Below are positions 1 to 11,300 of a stretch of DNA of 64,000 nt, in pieces. A model generated the notes under the pieces. The model made no database searches. It saw nothing but the letters and a program-made list of their open reading frames with translations, and was not told where the DNA came from. Both the position numbers and the translations under genes were made by a program. The DNA is from Buddleja alternifolia (taxonomy: Eukaryota; Streptophyta; Magnoliopsida; Lamiales; Scrophulariaceae), in contig CM033397.1 of the NCBI GenBank assembly GCA_019426215.1, positions 29,576,480 through 29,640,479 on the forward strand. Direction: 5' to 3'. Each line of letters starts with the position of its first letter. Within the stretch, counting starts at the first letter, position 1.

Positions 1-2295
1 GGTGGGAAGTATTTAGCCATAATTTTCTCCACCATTGGATCCCAAGAGGTGATGGAACCAATAGGCAGAGATAGCAACCAAGCCTTCACCTTATCTTTGA
101 GGGAAAATGGGAATAACCTCAATCTCACTGCATTATTCGTGACCCCGTTATACTTGAAAGTCTGACATATCTCCAAAAAGTTAGCAATATGTTGATGTGG
201 GTCGTCACTCGGCAGCCCATGGAATTGCACAGTGTCTGTAATCATCTAAATGATTGCAGGCTTGATCTCGAAAGTTGATAGGGTGTGAATTTACATGTTT
301 TAGAGCCTCATATTTATTGGATTTATATTTGTTTATGCATGATTTATACCACATTTGCGTTTAATTTGTGTGCTTATCGAGTAAAGGTGGAAAATCACTA
401 CAATAGAGGAATAACGCACGCAAATACAGAATTTATGCATATTTTGAGTTCGAATTTGAGGACGTCTCCTTCAACAAAGTTGTTTATCTCTGTGTTAGCT
501 TCACTTGGAAGCTTGAATCATCCAAATCGGAGGTCTTTGGAGAGAGTTATGAAGGAAATACAATTGTTGCGCCGAACAGAGAAGTACATGTGCCAGGATA
601 TGCCCCAGCGCCTTCCTAGTCATGCCTAGGCGTGGATAGTCCAAATGTTACTCCTTTTCAGCCTAAATTCCAGCATTATATGATGGGTAAGAATCACTTT
701 TGGCCATAATTCAGCACATGTGTTGAGGGGTTGTCATAAGTGTGTTTCTTGGTAGATTTACTTTATGGGCGCCAAATCAGAAACAACCTCTATGTTGAAA
801 CGTAATTAAGGTATACTTAGCGACCGAATAGGACAAAATGTCCTTCTGGAACGTTGTAGATCTATGTTTTATCTGCACATGGGGACTTGAATCATACAAT
901 TTGGAGATCTTTGGAGAAGTTTATGAGGAAAATACTAAGACTGCGCTGGAAAGCAAGAAAATGGCAGCATGCATGTGTTTTGTTGAAGTTTTCACATGGT
1001 TATGCTTGGTGGAATTTTTAAGGGCCGAAAGTTCAGCATTTTTTAGCTGGTTGGAATCTTAAAAGCCAAACTTTAAGCATCACCTTAGGTGGAATTCTCA
1101 TTGGGGAACTTTAATGAGAATTCTTAATGCATACTTTAGTGGAATTTTGGCTATAAAAGGAGGGGGAACACATACTCTTCATCATTCACTATCAATTTCA
1201 GATTCTTGGAGAAGAGGGGGAGGAAGTGACCGATCCATAGAGAAGAAAAGAGGGGAGAGAGAAGGATTCTTGATTCATCATCATCATTGGAGAAGGAAGA
1301 TTCAATTGAAGTTCCATCATTATTCACTTTTGAGGGAGTTTTTATAGCTTTTCATTTCAATTATGTCTATGAACATGTGTATTAATTCATTTATGTTTTT
1401 CATATTATCCATTATGAACTAAATTCATAAGACTAGGGCCATGTAAGGCCAAATTGTGATATATGCTTATAATAGATGATTGTTGAGGTTGTTCTTATAT
1501 TGTTATGTGATGTGAATTGTGTTTTTGTCTATCTTGCATATACTTGATCACTATATGTTAGAATCTTATGCCTAGGTTAATATTTTGGGAGAAAATTGAC
1601 TTAGGGTGCAAGAAATTCACATCATGACCCGCAACTAATGAGGAATTGCCCTAGACATAGGTTAAGATTCCCGGGTGAAGTCGTTCGATTCAAATCGAGT
1701 GAACTCTAGTACATTAATGCATGTTTAGTGGTTAGATTTCCGGATAGGGATATTTGGGAAATCACGATCTAAGTATAGGAGTTTATACGCGAGACATCGG
1801 TTATTCTCTACCTTAGGAGTTTTCACCATAACAATATAAGAGTAATTCTACAACAAGAGCCTTTATAAGTATATTTGATCAATTTGGACCTAGCATGTGC
1901 CTTAGTCTCCCTTTATAATTGGTTTTAATTCATTTGCATAACCTTGTTCTTATCTTACGCGTTTCACACTCATTTTACTTTTATTGTAGTTGTTTTTTTG
2001 TATAAAATCATAAACTAGAATTCAAGTCTCCGTGGTTCGACAACCCGGACTTTTCGTCCACACTTATTACTACACACGACTAGTGCACTTGCTATCATAG
2101 CACGTTAGCTTTTAGTGTGTCAAAAGTATTAGCCTCGATAGTCAAAACTTGAATGCTAGTTGCGTTTCCAAGGATGTTTGGCACGATGTAGTCTCTCAGT
2201 GACCTTGGTAGAACAGGATCTCAGGGAGCATTATTTTTGCCACCTTGAGCGTTAGCATTTTTCTGAACCTTTTGGTTTTCATTTAGGTTCTCCAT
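1..2295 (-). pseudogene. gypsy-2 gag, 5' part, split by a solo LTR (left copy)
   Basis: On the minus strand a gag reading frame starts at the ATG at 2295-2293 and runs to the window edge, interrupted by the solo LTR at 276-2122. The 1-275 part carries the retrotransposon gag signature around [18 protein letters not shown] and a [10 protein letters not shown] stretch, followed by further gag up to position 1. An in-frame stop lies about 25 codons after the ATG, and the same stop is in the right-hand copy. The layout matches Athila/Tat-type Ty3/gypsy gag. The rest of the element lies outside the window. Confidence 0.8.
276..2122 (+). mobile_element. Solo LTR inside gypsy-2 gag (left copy)
   Basis: The 1847-bp unit starts TGATAGGGTGTG and ends TTAGTGTGTCA. 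It is flanked by the perfect 5-bp duplication AAAGT (271-275 and 2123-2127). Removing the unit and one duplication rejoins gag. A TATA-like box (CTATAAAAGG) is at 1151. No PBS, coding region or second LTR lies between the ends, so this is a solo LTR left by LTR-LTR recombination. Short open frames inside it look like chance. Confidence 0.88.
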
Positions 2296-2542
2296 TGCTT
2301 CGGATTGCACTACGAAATTATGTTCTCTTATCCTACGGTGAAAGTTCGCTCAATTTCTGGATCAAACGTGGATTATTCTTCGGGTCTAGTACGGGTCATG
2401 CACTAAACCAAGAGTATCCTACACACAAGAAGCAGAGAAAGATGATATTAATAATGTAAAACAAATTAAAAAAATAAAATTCAAATGAAAATGCTTAATC
2501 TCAGGAAAAACAAGTGAATTCTAATATGGAATAGAAAGTTAT

Positions 2543-2560
2543 CCGCGGCAACGGTGCCAA
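2543..2560 (-). other. gypsy-2 primer-binding site (left copy)
   Basis: On the minus strand TGGCACCGTTGCCGCGGA follows the LTR end. It is close to the tRNA-Asp-type primer-binding site common in plant Athila/Tat gypsy elements. The leader to the gag ATG lies at 2296-2542. Confidence 0.7.
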
Positions 2561-2565
2561 AAACT

Positions 2566-3455
2566 TGAGATAGAAAAATCATAGCAAGTATGCTAGGGTC
2601 ATGCAAGTAATAAAATGGATTAAAGTTCGGATATCGTACCCTAGAGATAGCCAATTCAATTACCAGAATTGTTGTTTTATTTATTCCTAAGTTAAGCAAA
2701 TCGATATTTTGAGTGTTGATTAATTAAACTAAAAGTAAATTAATTACTAAAGCAAAATTAAGAGATGAGATATATTATGAGGAAAAGTGACTAAGACTAC
2801 TGATCTGGTTGATTTATCCACTCGATATATGAATTCCAATTAATGGGATTATGGTGAAATTTTCGTATGTAAATTATTACACAATCCATTGGATGTAACA
2901 ACTCTATAATTCCTAACGGTTTCCTATATCGCCATAGTGAAAAACGTATTAAGAACTACGTATTAACAAAATCTGTGAAATCTCCTTCGTTCCACAATTT
3001 TTCGAGTGATTTTTCAAAACTAGCTACGATGATAGAAGCTGAATCTATTCTTAGTCAATTTTACTATATGTTGTTTATATCCCATGAACTCTAGTTTATT
3101 TCTTCTCAATCCTAAACATAGGCAAAAGCTCATGTAAAAGTTGGTCAGATAATCACACGCATTAAAAACAAATATAAACAATAGCCATCATAAATCATAA
3201 TCCAACAAACTAGAATTTCATAAAATGAGTATCAAAATAAACCGTCACATAAGTCTCTATCAAAAGGGAATTAGTTCATGATCAACGAGAAGAAAATTAA
3301 GTTTATATGAAAAGACATGATGAATCTAGTCTAACAAAATAGATTGAATCTCCCAGTTGAAGATGTAACTTGTTCGCTCCGAACTTGAATTCTTCATCTT
3401 CAATGATGAATTTGAAGTCTTCAAGTTGTCTTTGCTTCCTTAAACTCTAACTCAA
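2566..3455 (-). mobile_element. gypsy-2 5' LTR, truncated at the copia-1 junction
   Basis: This matches the downstream 890 bp of the complete LTR at 12788-14174. On the minus strand it ends ...CTCA just before the PBS. Its upstream third is missing because the sequence switches to copia-1 at about 3455. Confidence 0.82.
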
Positions 3456-6400
3456 TTTGAACTTGATTGCAGTCACAACTTTTGTCAACATATCAGCAGG
3501 ATTCTCAGTAGTATGGATCTTCTCGATTCTGACTCCACCTTCTTCGAGTATCTCTCTTATGAAATGATACCGAACATCAATGTGCTTCGTCCTTGCATGA
3601 TAAACTTGGTTCTTTGCTAAATGGATAGCACTTTGACTATCACAATGAACTTTGACATACTTTTGTCCAATCCCTAGTTCACCAAGCAACCCTTGAAGCC
3701 AAATTGCTTCCTTTACAGCCTCTGAAATTGTCATATACTCTGCTTCCGTACTAGACAGAGCAACCGTTGACTGTAAGGTAGACTTCCAACTGACTGGTGC
3801 TTTAGCAAGAGTAAATACGTAGCCTGTAGTTGATCTACGCTTATCTAAATCACCAGTATAGTCTGAATCGCAATATCCGACTACATACTCACTATGTTCC
3901 CGCTCAAATATCAAACCAACATCAATTGTGTCATGGATGTATCGCAAAATCCATTTCACAGCTTGCCAATGTTCCTTTCCAGGATCATGCATATACCTGC
4001 TCACAACCCCCACTGCTTGGGAAATATCAGGCCTCGTACACACCATAGCATACATCAAGCTACCAACAGCATTTGCATACGGTACTTTTGACATGTATTC
4101 CCGTTCTGCATCAGATTTCGGTGACAAAGCGGCGCTAAGCTTAAAATGAGGAGCAAGCGGAGTACTAACTGGTTTTGACTTTTCATCAATGCCAAAACGC
4201 CTCAACATCCTACTCAGATATTGTTTCTGAGTCAAACAAAGCCTCCTCAATTTTCTATCTCTGAAAATCTCCATGCCGAGAATCTTCTTCGCCTCACCTA
4301 GATCCTTCATCTCGAACTCCCTTTTCAAATGAGTCTTCAACTTCTCAATTTCTATTAGACTCGGGGGGGCAATCAACATATCATCAACATACAGAAGAAG
4401 ATATATGAAGGATCCATCTTGTAGCTTGTGCAAATACACACAATGATCGTATTTGCTTCTTGTGTACCCAATTCCCATCATAAACTTGTCAAATCGCTTG
4501 TACCACTGCCGCGGAGATTGCTTCAATCCGTACAACGATTTTTGAAGTTTACAAACCAAATTTTCATTTTCAACAACTTTGAATCCCTCTGGCTGAGTCA
4601 TATAGATTTCCTCTTCCAAGTCTCCATGTAAAAATGCAGTTTTTACATCCAACTGAACTAGTTCAAAATCCAACTGTGCTACCAAAGCCAACAAAATTCT
4701 AATGGAGGAGTGTTTTACAACTGGAGAAAACACCTCATTATAATCAATGCCTTCCTTCTGAGCGTAACCTTTGGCCACCAATCTGGCTTTGTAGCGAACA
4801 TCACCTTGGCTAGGAAATCCATCTTTCTTTGCAAATACCCATTTGCATCCAATTGCCTTCTTTCCCTTCGGGAGACTGGCCAGTTCCCATGTTTGATTCT
4901 TATGAAGGGACTGCATTTCTTCACTCATGGCAATCCTCCACTTATCTTTCTCTGGTCCTTTGACTGCTTCAATATAAGTGGTAGGAACATCATCAGCGGC
5001 AATTGCAGATGCACAAGCCACCATATCATCAAAGCGAGCAGGCTTTCTGATTGTCCTCTTTGGCTTGCTAGTTGCAATTGATTCAAGTTGCTGTGGAAGT
5101 TCTTGGGGTTGAACTTCCTCTTCTTCAAAATCTCCTTCTACCGTAGGAGAATGATCAAGAGTTTCTTGATCTGCTGGGACAACAAACTTTTCAAACTCCA
5201 CCTGTTTGGGAGTACCATCCTGCTGTTCTGCATTCACCTTTTCCAACATGGTAGATTCATCAAAGGTGACATCCCTGCTAAAGATTATTTTCTTTGTCTC
5301 TGGACACCAAAGGCGATAGCCTTTTATACCAGAGGTGATCCCCATGAACATTGCTTTCTTTGCTCTAGGATCCAACTTTGATTCCTTAACATGATAATAT
5401 GCAGTGGAACCAAACACATGTAAGGAATCATAATCAGCAGCAGGCTTTCCAAACCATTTCTCCAATGGTGTTTTTCCATCAATAGCAGTAGATGGTAGAC
5501 GATTAACGAGATGACACGCATATGTCACAGCCTCAGCCCAAAATTCTTTACCCAACCCAGCATTGGATAACAAACACCGAACTTTCTCCAGCAAAGTCCG
5601 GTTCATGCATTCTGCCACTCCGTTCTGTTGTGGTGTATGTCTAACAGTGAAGTGTCTGACAATGCCTTCATCCTCACAAAATTTTTGAAATGGACCACTC
5701 CTAAATTCTCCACCATTGTCTGTACGGAGACGTTTGACCTTTTTATCAGTCTGAGTTTCCACCATCTTTTTCCATTTGAGGAATACCTCAAACACTTCAT
5801 CCTTCGTCTTCATAGTATACACCCAAACTCTCCGGGAAAAATCATCAACAAAGGTTACAAAATAGTGTTTCCCTCCCAAAGAACTCGTTTTTGAGGGACC
5901 CCATACATCCGAATGAACATAATCCAAGATACCCTCAGTATTATGGATTGCTGTTCCAAATTTAACCCTTGTCTGTTTCCCACGAACACAATGTTCACAA
6001 AACTCCAATTTGGAGTATTTCACTCCTTTCAACAATCCTTGATTTATGAGGAGATTCAAGGATTTTCCACCTGCATGTCCCAAGCGCATATGCCATAGCC
6101 TAACTGCTTCTGAATTCCGATCATCAACAGTAACTGCTGCTACTGCACCCACAACTGTACCACCCATGTAGTGATACGTATTGTTGTTCTTCCGAATTCC
6201 CTTCATTACCACGAGTGCACCAGAGATGATCTTCATCACCCCATCCTTAGCTCTTACTTCAAAACCTTTCGATTCTAAAGTTCCAACGGAAATAAGGTTT
6301 TTCCTCACTTCTGGTGCATACCGAACACCCTTTAGGGTTATGATTGATCCATCATGATTCTTCAAGCGAACTGAACCAATCCCAAGTGTAGTAAGAGGAG

Positions 6401-7385
6401 CTTCATTTGCTGTGAAGACAACGTCATTTTGTTCTTTGAAATCAAAGAACCAATCCAAATGTGGTGTCATATGATGACTACATGCTGAATCCAGCATCCA
6501 TACTTCAGAAGCACCACTGGATGATGTCGCCAATGAGAAGTCCGATTCGGCATCATCACACGCGGTTACATTTGATTCCGCCACGGCCTTAGAATTGCCC
6601 TTAGTTGTCAGCTTTGGGCAATCTCTCTTCCAGTGTCCTGTTTCTCGATAATAGGCACACTCGTCTTTGCTTAGTTTATGTCTGGACTTGGATCTCCCTT
6701 TCTTTCCTTTGTTTTTGTTTTGTGAACGACCTCTGATGAACAAAACCTCTGCATCTCCGCCTGAACTAACTTGCTTGTCCTTCTTTCTCAGCTCATAACT
6801 GTACAGGGCAGCACAAACTTCGCTAAGAGATACAGCAGCCTTCCCGTGAAGTAGAGTTGTTTCAAGAAACTCAAACTCCTCAGGAAGGGATCCCAGCAAC
6901 ATCAGAGCCAAATCCTCGTCTTTAAAAGTCTCATCCAAATTGATCAAATCGGTAACCAGTTGATTAAAACTGGTAATGTGACTATTCATAGTGGAACCCG
7001 AAACAAATGTGAAGCGAAAGAGCCGCTTCTTCAAATGGAGCTTATTCTGACAGCTTTTCTTCAGAAATTTCTCCTCCAGTGCCATCCACAATTTATATGC
7101 CAAGTTTTCTTTCGAAAACGCATATCTCTGCTCTCTGGATAGACACGACCGAATTGTTCCACATGCCAACCGATTCATCATACTCCAATCTTTTTCCTCT
7201 ATATCATTTGGTTTCTTCTCTTCAATAGCTAAGTATAGACCTTGTTGAAAGAGTGCGTCTACAACTTCGCTTTGCCACACACCAAAATGGCCTGTGCCAT
7301 CAAAAGACTCCACTGCCAATCGCGTATTCGCCACAGTGGTTCTCGCCCAAATGGACGACGACGATGCTTTTGAGGTGTCTTCCAT
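3447..7385 (-). CDS. copia-1 gag-pol polyprotein (Ty1/copia, TNT1-94-like)
   Basis: One 1312-codon frame encodes the polyprotein of a Ty1/copia retrotransposon. In order it shows gag with the UBN2/gag-polypeptide pattern, a CCHC knuckle, protease (WMLDSACSHHMT), integrase with an H-H-C-C zinc site, D (HSDVWGP), D (RTDNGGEF) and E (NGVAE), reverse transcriptase with YVDD, and RNase H (CDSDYTGD, STEAEYM). Defects are small: the knuckle reads CAYY, losing its second Cys. The frame ends a few residues after NPADMLTK because the element is cut at about 3455; its last codons and stop come from the joined gypsy-2 LTR. Otherwise the frame is intact, so the insertion is fairly young. The 3' LTR is almost gone, so it is not an autonomous element now. 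Confidence 0.93.
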   Translation of the reverse strand: MEDTSKASSSSIWARTTVANTRLAVESFDGTGHFGVWQSEVVDALFQQGLYLAIEEKKPNDIEEKDWSMMNRLACGTIRSCLSREQRYAFSKENLAYKLWMALEEKFLKKSCQNKLHLKKRLFRFTFVSGSTMNSHITSFNQLVTDLINLDETFKDEDLALMLLGSLPEEFEFLETTLLHGKAAVSLSEVCAALYSYELRKKDKQVSSGGDAEVLFIRGRSQNKNKGKKGRSKSRHKLSKDECAYYRETGHWKRDCPKLTTKGNSKAVAESNVTACDDAESDFSLATSSSGASEVWMLDSACSHHMTPHLDWFFDFKEQNDVVFTANEAPLTTLGIGSVRLKNHDGSIITLKGVRYAPEVRKNLISVGTLESKGFEVRAKDGVMKIISGALVVMKGIRKNNNTYHYMGGTVVGAVAAVTVDDRNSEAVRLWHMRLGHAGGKSLNLLINQGLLKGVKYSKLEFCEHCVRGKQTRVKFGTAIHNTEGILDYVHSDVWGPSKTSSLGGKHYFVTFVDDFSRRVWVYTMKTKDEVFEVFLKWKKMVETQTDKKVKRLRTDNGGEFRSGPFQKFCEDEGIVRHFTVRHTPQQNGVAECMNRTLLEKVRCLLSNAGLGKEFWAEAVTYACHLVNRLPSTAIDGKTPLEKWFGKPAADYDSLHVFGSTAYYHVKESKLDPRAKKAMFMGITSGIKGYRLWCPETKKIIFSRDVTFDESTMLEKVNAEQQDGTPKQVEFEKFVVPADQETLDHSPTVEGDFEEEEVQPQELPQQLESIATSKPKRTIRKPARFDDMVACASAIAADDVPTTYIEAVKGPEKDKWRIAMSEEMQSLHKNQTWELASLPKGKKAIGCKWVFAKKDGFPSQGDVRYKARLVAKGYAQKEGIDYNEVFSPVVKHSSIRILLALVAQLDFELVQLDVKTAFLHGDLEEEIYMTQPEGFKVVENENLVCKLQKSLYGLKQSPRQWYKRFDKFMMGIGYTRSKYDHCVYLHKLQDGSFIYLLLYVDDMLIAPPSLIEIEKLKTHLKREFEMKDLGEAKKILGMEIFRDRKLRRLCLTQKQYLSRMLRRFGIDEKSKPVSTPLAPHFKLSAALSPKSDAEREYMSKVPYANAVGSLMYAMVCTRPDISQAVGVVSRYMHDPGKEHWQAVKWILRYIHDTIDVGLIFEREHSEYVVGYCDSDYTGDLDKRRSTTGYVFTLAKAPVSWKSTLQSTVALSSTEAEYMTISEAVKEAIWLQGLLGELGIGQKYVKVHCDSQSAIHLAKNQVYHARTKHIDVRYHFIREILEEGGVRIEKIHTTENPADMLTKVVTAIKFKLS

Positions 7386-7510
7386 TTTTTTGGTTTACAA
7401 ATTATTCTTCAATAACCCTCCAAATGCGAAAGCCAAATAGCCCGGGAAAACTTTTCTGATGTGGAAGATCAGATTAAACTGCGACCACAGAGCATACTCA
7501 GAATACCCGA

Positions 7511-7523
7511 GCTCTGATACCAC
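7511..7523 (-). other. copia-1 primer-binding site (initiator tRNA-Met)
   Basis: The minus strand reads GTGGTATCAGAGC directly after the LTR end ...CCACAACA. This is the usual plant copia site complementary to initiator tRNA-Met. The leader to the gag-pol ATG is about 125 bp. Confidence 0.9.
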
Positions 7524-7524
7524 T

Positions 7525-8301
7525 TGTTGTGGAACTCAGAGTCATATTCCACCAAATATAGAAATAGCAAGGGGAATATTGTACTAGAAAACCACACTAG
7601 ATTTAATTCCCAGGAAAGATTGGAGGCGTCACAACGGTCGCGCTTAAAACCCAACCTCCTAGACAGAATTAACTAGACGAATTTAATAGCACAATATAAC
7701 ACTACAACTATAACTAACAATGGCTACTTGAAGAATAGCACAAAATAAAGAACACCAAATTTAACGAGGTTCGGCTAATTTAGCCTACGTCCTCGGACCC
7801 CACCAAAATAGTTTCACTTTGTTGTGGAACTCAGAGTCATATTCCACCAAATATAGAAATAGCAAGGGGAATATTGTACTAGAAAACCACACTAGATTTA
7901 ATTCCCAGGAAAGATTGGAGGCGTCACAACGGTCGCGCTTAAAACCCAACCTCCTAGACAGAATTAACTAGACGAATTTAATAGCACAATATAACACTAC
8001 AACTATAACTAACAATGGCTACTTAAAGAATAGCACAAAATAAAGAACACCAAATTTAACGAGGTTCGGCTAATTTAGCCTACGTCCTCGGACCCCACCA
8101 AAATATTTCACTAAAGGACTAAAGTGAAACTATTACAAACTATAGAGGAAGAAAGAAGAAATTGCTAAAAGACTTAGGCAATTTGGGATGTTTTTCAAAG
8201 TGAAGAGGTGGTCTCCTTTTATACAACAAATGAGCCCACCCTTTACAAATTCTATCTATGTGGGATATTTTCCTCTTTCAAAAATGAGCCACATTTCAAC
8301 A
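7525..8301 (-). mobile_element. copia-1 5' LTR with internal tandem duplication
   Basis: On the minus strand the LTR starts TGTTGAAATGTGG at 8301 and ends TTCCACAACA. The complete 482-bp LTR is 8301-7820; its last 295 bp are repeated once more at 7819-7525, next to the PBS, with only a few differences. A TATA-like box (TATAAAAGG) lies near 8218. The flanking duplication TTTAC begins at 8302; its partner is on the other strand at 16803-16807. Confidence 0.88.
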
Positions 8302-11300
8302 TTTACCACCCCATAGAAAGCATGATCATAGAATTCCCTTGAAGCCTGGGGTAGAACAAACTCCTTACAGATATTCTTATCTACAAAGAATGGAACTCGA
8401 GAAGCTGGTGAAGGAGATGTTAGCCAGTGGTTTACAGATAAGTAACAACCCATTCTCCTCTCCTGTACTGTTAGTCAAGAATAAGGATGGGACATGGAGA
8501 TTTTGTGTGGATTTTAGGAAACTAAATGATATTACAGTGAAGGACAGTTTCCTATTCCACTAATTGATGACTTGCTGGATCAACTTAAAGGGGTCAAAGT
8601 GTTTTCAAAGATAGACTTAAGGGCTGGATACCATCAGATAAGAATGACACCATGAGACATACACAAACCCTCATTTGTGACCATGACATCTTTGTATGAA
8701 TTTAAGGTAATGCCATTTGGCCTTACCAATGCCCCAGCTTCCTTTCAAGCTCTAATGAATGAAGTGTTCCAAGACCAATTGACAGATTATGCGTTCGTCT
8801 TTTTTGATGACATATTAACCTATAGTAGTGACATCTCTACTCATAAAATCCACCTAAAGGTAGTTTTTGACAAACTGGTTGAAAATCAACTATTCACAGA
8901 AGAATCTACTTGTGCTTTTGGTCAAGCTTCCATTGAAAATTTGGGACATGTTATTAGTGAACATCAAGTTGGAGCAGATCCCAGTAAGATTCAGTGCATG
9001 AAAGGCTAGCCTATTCCCAAAACAATCAAATCTTTGAGGGTTTTTTTGGGATTTACTGGGTATTACAGAAAGTTTATAAGGCATTATGGTTTTATAGCTA
9101 AATTTTTAACTGATCTAACCAAGAAAGGACGATTTGTTTGGAATGCTAGTTGAAGTGCAATCATCCAACTCAAAGAGGCCAAGGTTACAACTCCTGCCTA
9201 ACTTTTCAAAAGCTTTTATTATGGAGACAAATGCTTGCTACTATGGATTGGGAGATGTTTTGACTCAAGATAAAAACCTTATAACTTTCTTTAGTAAAGA
9301 TCTAGGGCCTAAAAGTCCGGGATTATCAATATATGTAAAAAAAAATTCTAACCATATTGTTGGCAGTTAATAAGTGGAGGATTTATTTGCTTTTTGATGT
9401 AGTCTAAAGTATCTACCAGAAAAAAAAAAGATTTTTACCCCACTTCAGCAGAAATATATGACTAAGTTGCTGGGTTTGACTACAAAATAAAGTATAAGAA
9501 AGGATGTGAAAATAGAGTGGTAGATGCACTCTCTAGAAGAGAAAATGATGCTTCTTTGGCTGCAATACCTATGATTCAACCTATGTGGATCTCTTAACTG
9601 ACTAAGAGTTATACAACTGATGAATTGGCTCAAAAGGCAAGGATAGAGCTGAGTGAAACTTCGCTGCTCCCCATCTTGGACATGATTGCTACCATTACTT
9701 TGTGCCTTATAACATCTCTTAGTTCTCATTTCAATCTGGAGTTTTAAGAAACAAGAGGACTTTATGTAGGGACTGCTACTAATTCGAGATCAAAGGTGCT
9801 TACATTTTTTCATAAATCCAGTGTGGGGGGTCATAATGGACTGCAAGGGACTTATATGAGAATACAGACTACATTCATATGGCCTAAGACCTGGACACAT
9901 ATAACCATGGACTTTATATAGCAATTGTCTCTTTTTGATCACAAGGACACCATTTGGGTAATTGTTGATATGTTTACTAAATACAGTCACTTCATGCTCT
10001 TGCTCACCCCTATTCTGCTTCATCAGTGGCCAATATATTCTTAGATTCTATTGACAAGTTGCATGGATTACACTAATCCATTATTTCTGATAGAGATAAA
10101 ATTTTCACTAGTAAGTTTTGGAAAGATTTGTTTGCACTGATGGAGGTTCATCAATGTCTGAGTATTGCCTATCACACTCAAATTGATGAGCAATCAGAAA
10201 GGGTAAATGGTGGTCCCAAGTGGCATACGAAAGGGTCTAGAAGAGGGGGGGGGGGTTGAATAGACCTTGAAGTCTTTTTCGACTTCAAAAATTTCGTATC
10301 ACTTTAAAGGTTTGAACGCTTGGATAACTGAGCGCTTGGGTCAGACGCTTCAAGAAAGTTAACTTAGACTTAGTGATTTTAGCAGTTTACCAAACTAGGG
10401 TAACGCTTAGATCGCTTAATCAGGGTTAGCACAACGGAAATGAGTTTTAGCGTTCTTTTAGTTAATTTAATCGCTTTGCACTTTAACTTGTCTCTTTCAA
10501 AGATAAATGATGTAATAATAATAATAAGATAGTAAAGATAAATAACACAAAATATGTAAGGTTCACTGGGTGGTGTAATCCCAGCTACGTCCTTCTTTTC
10601 CTTTTCACTCGGAGGAATTTACTAGGTTGATTTTCAAAGAATCACACAAATTTTCTACAAGATAGTAAAGGGTGAAAATGATCTTGGGCTCCTTGATCAC
10701 ACAGACTTTAGCACCAATGAAGATCGTCTTCTTCAAGCTTCTCTCACTCAGAAATACTGCCTGAAAAAGTTCAACAACTTTTCTCACTCAGATGAAAGGT
10801 TGAGGTTTGTCACTAGGGTTTTGTTTGTTTTTGAAAAGATCAAACAACTTGGAATATCTCAGTTGGAATTTGGGTTTCTTCTTTGGAAGATGTTTGAGAT
10901 ATTTGTGACTGTCTGGAATGTAGATAAAAAGCTTGAAAGATTTGGCTATGGAGTTTCTAAGCTTTTTCCCAGAAAATGTACGTAAGATTTTTGGCAATAA
11001 TTTCTCTTCTCTTTTTCGTACGTATCTTGTGTATTTTTTTTAGGGTTTGCTGGGGTAAGGTATTTATAGGCAATTTCTTGGGATCTTTCCGTTGGACACA
11101 TGTAGGAGCGTGCCTTTCACGCAGCACGTGAGTTTGCCTAAAGTCTGACATTCCTGAAAATTCGCTGAAGCCGATTGGACGGGAGCAGCTGAAACTCTGA
11201 AATTTCTGACAGTCTGGTCAAAAGGTGGCTTGTCCACAAGTCACAGTGGCTTATCACATTTAATGCTCTTATCAAGCATTTAATGCATTTGAATTTATTT

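Larger units (their letters stand above)
61..3455 (+). repeat. Left arm of 3.4-kb inverted repeat
   Basis: This stretch is the reverse complement of 13284-16679; paired positions sum to about 16740 throughout, so there are almost no indels. I noticed only a handful of single-base differences. The arm holds part of a gypsy-2 LTR, its primer-binding site, leader and 5' gag, plus a solo LTR nested in gag. Outside position 61 the left copy continues as normal gag, so this side is still attached to the rest of gypsy-2. At 3455 it joins the copia-1 coding region abruptly. Confidence 0.93.

Noticed and set aside
285..629. 114-codon open frame, repeated at 16111-16455
   Set aside because: Lies inside the solo LTR and occurs twice only because the arm is duplicated; no domain is visible.
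7790..8130. Hairpin-mediated inversion at the joint of the copia-1 LTR duplication
   Set aside because: On direct comparison the two units align simply (a one-base difference near the joint); a plain tandem duplication explains it.
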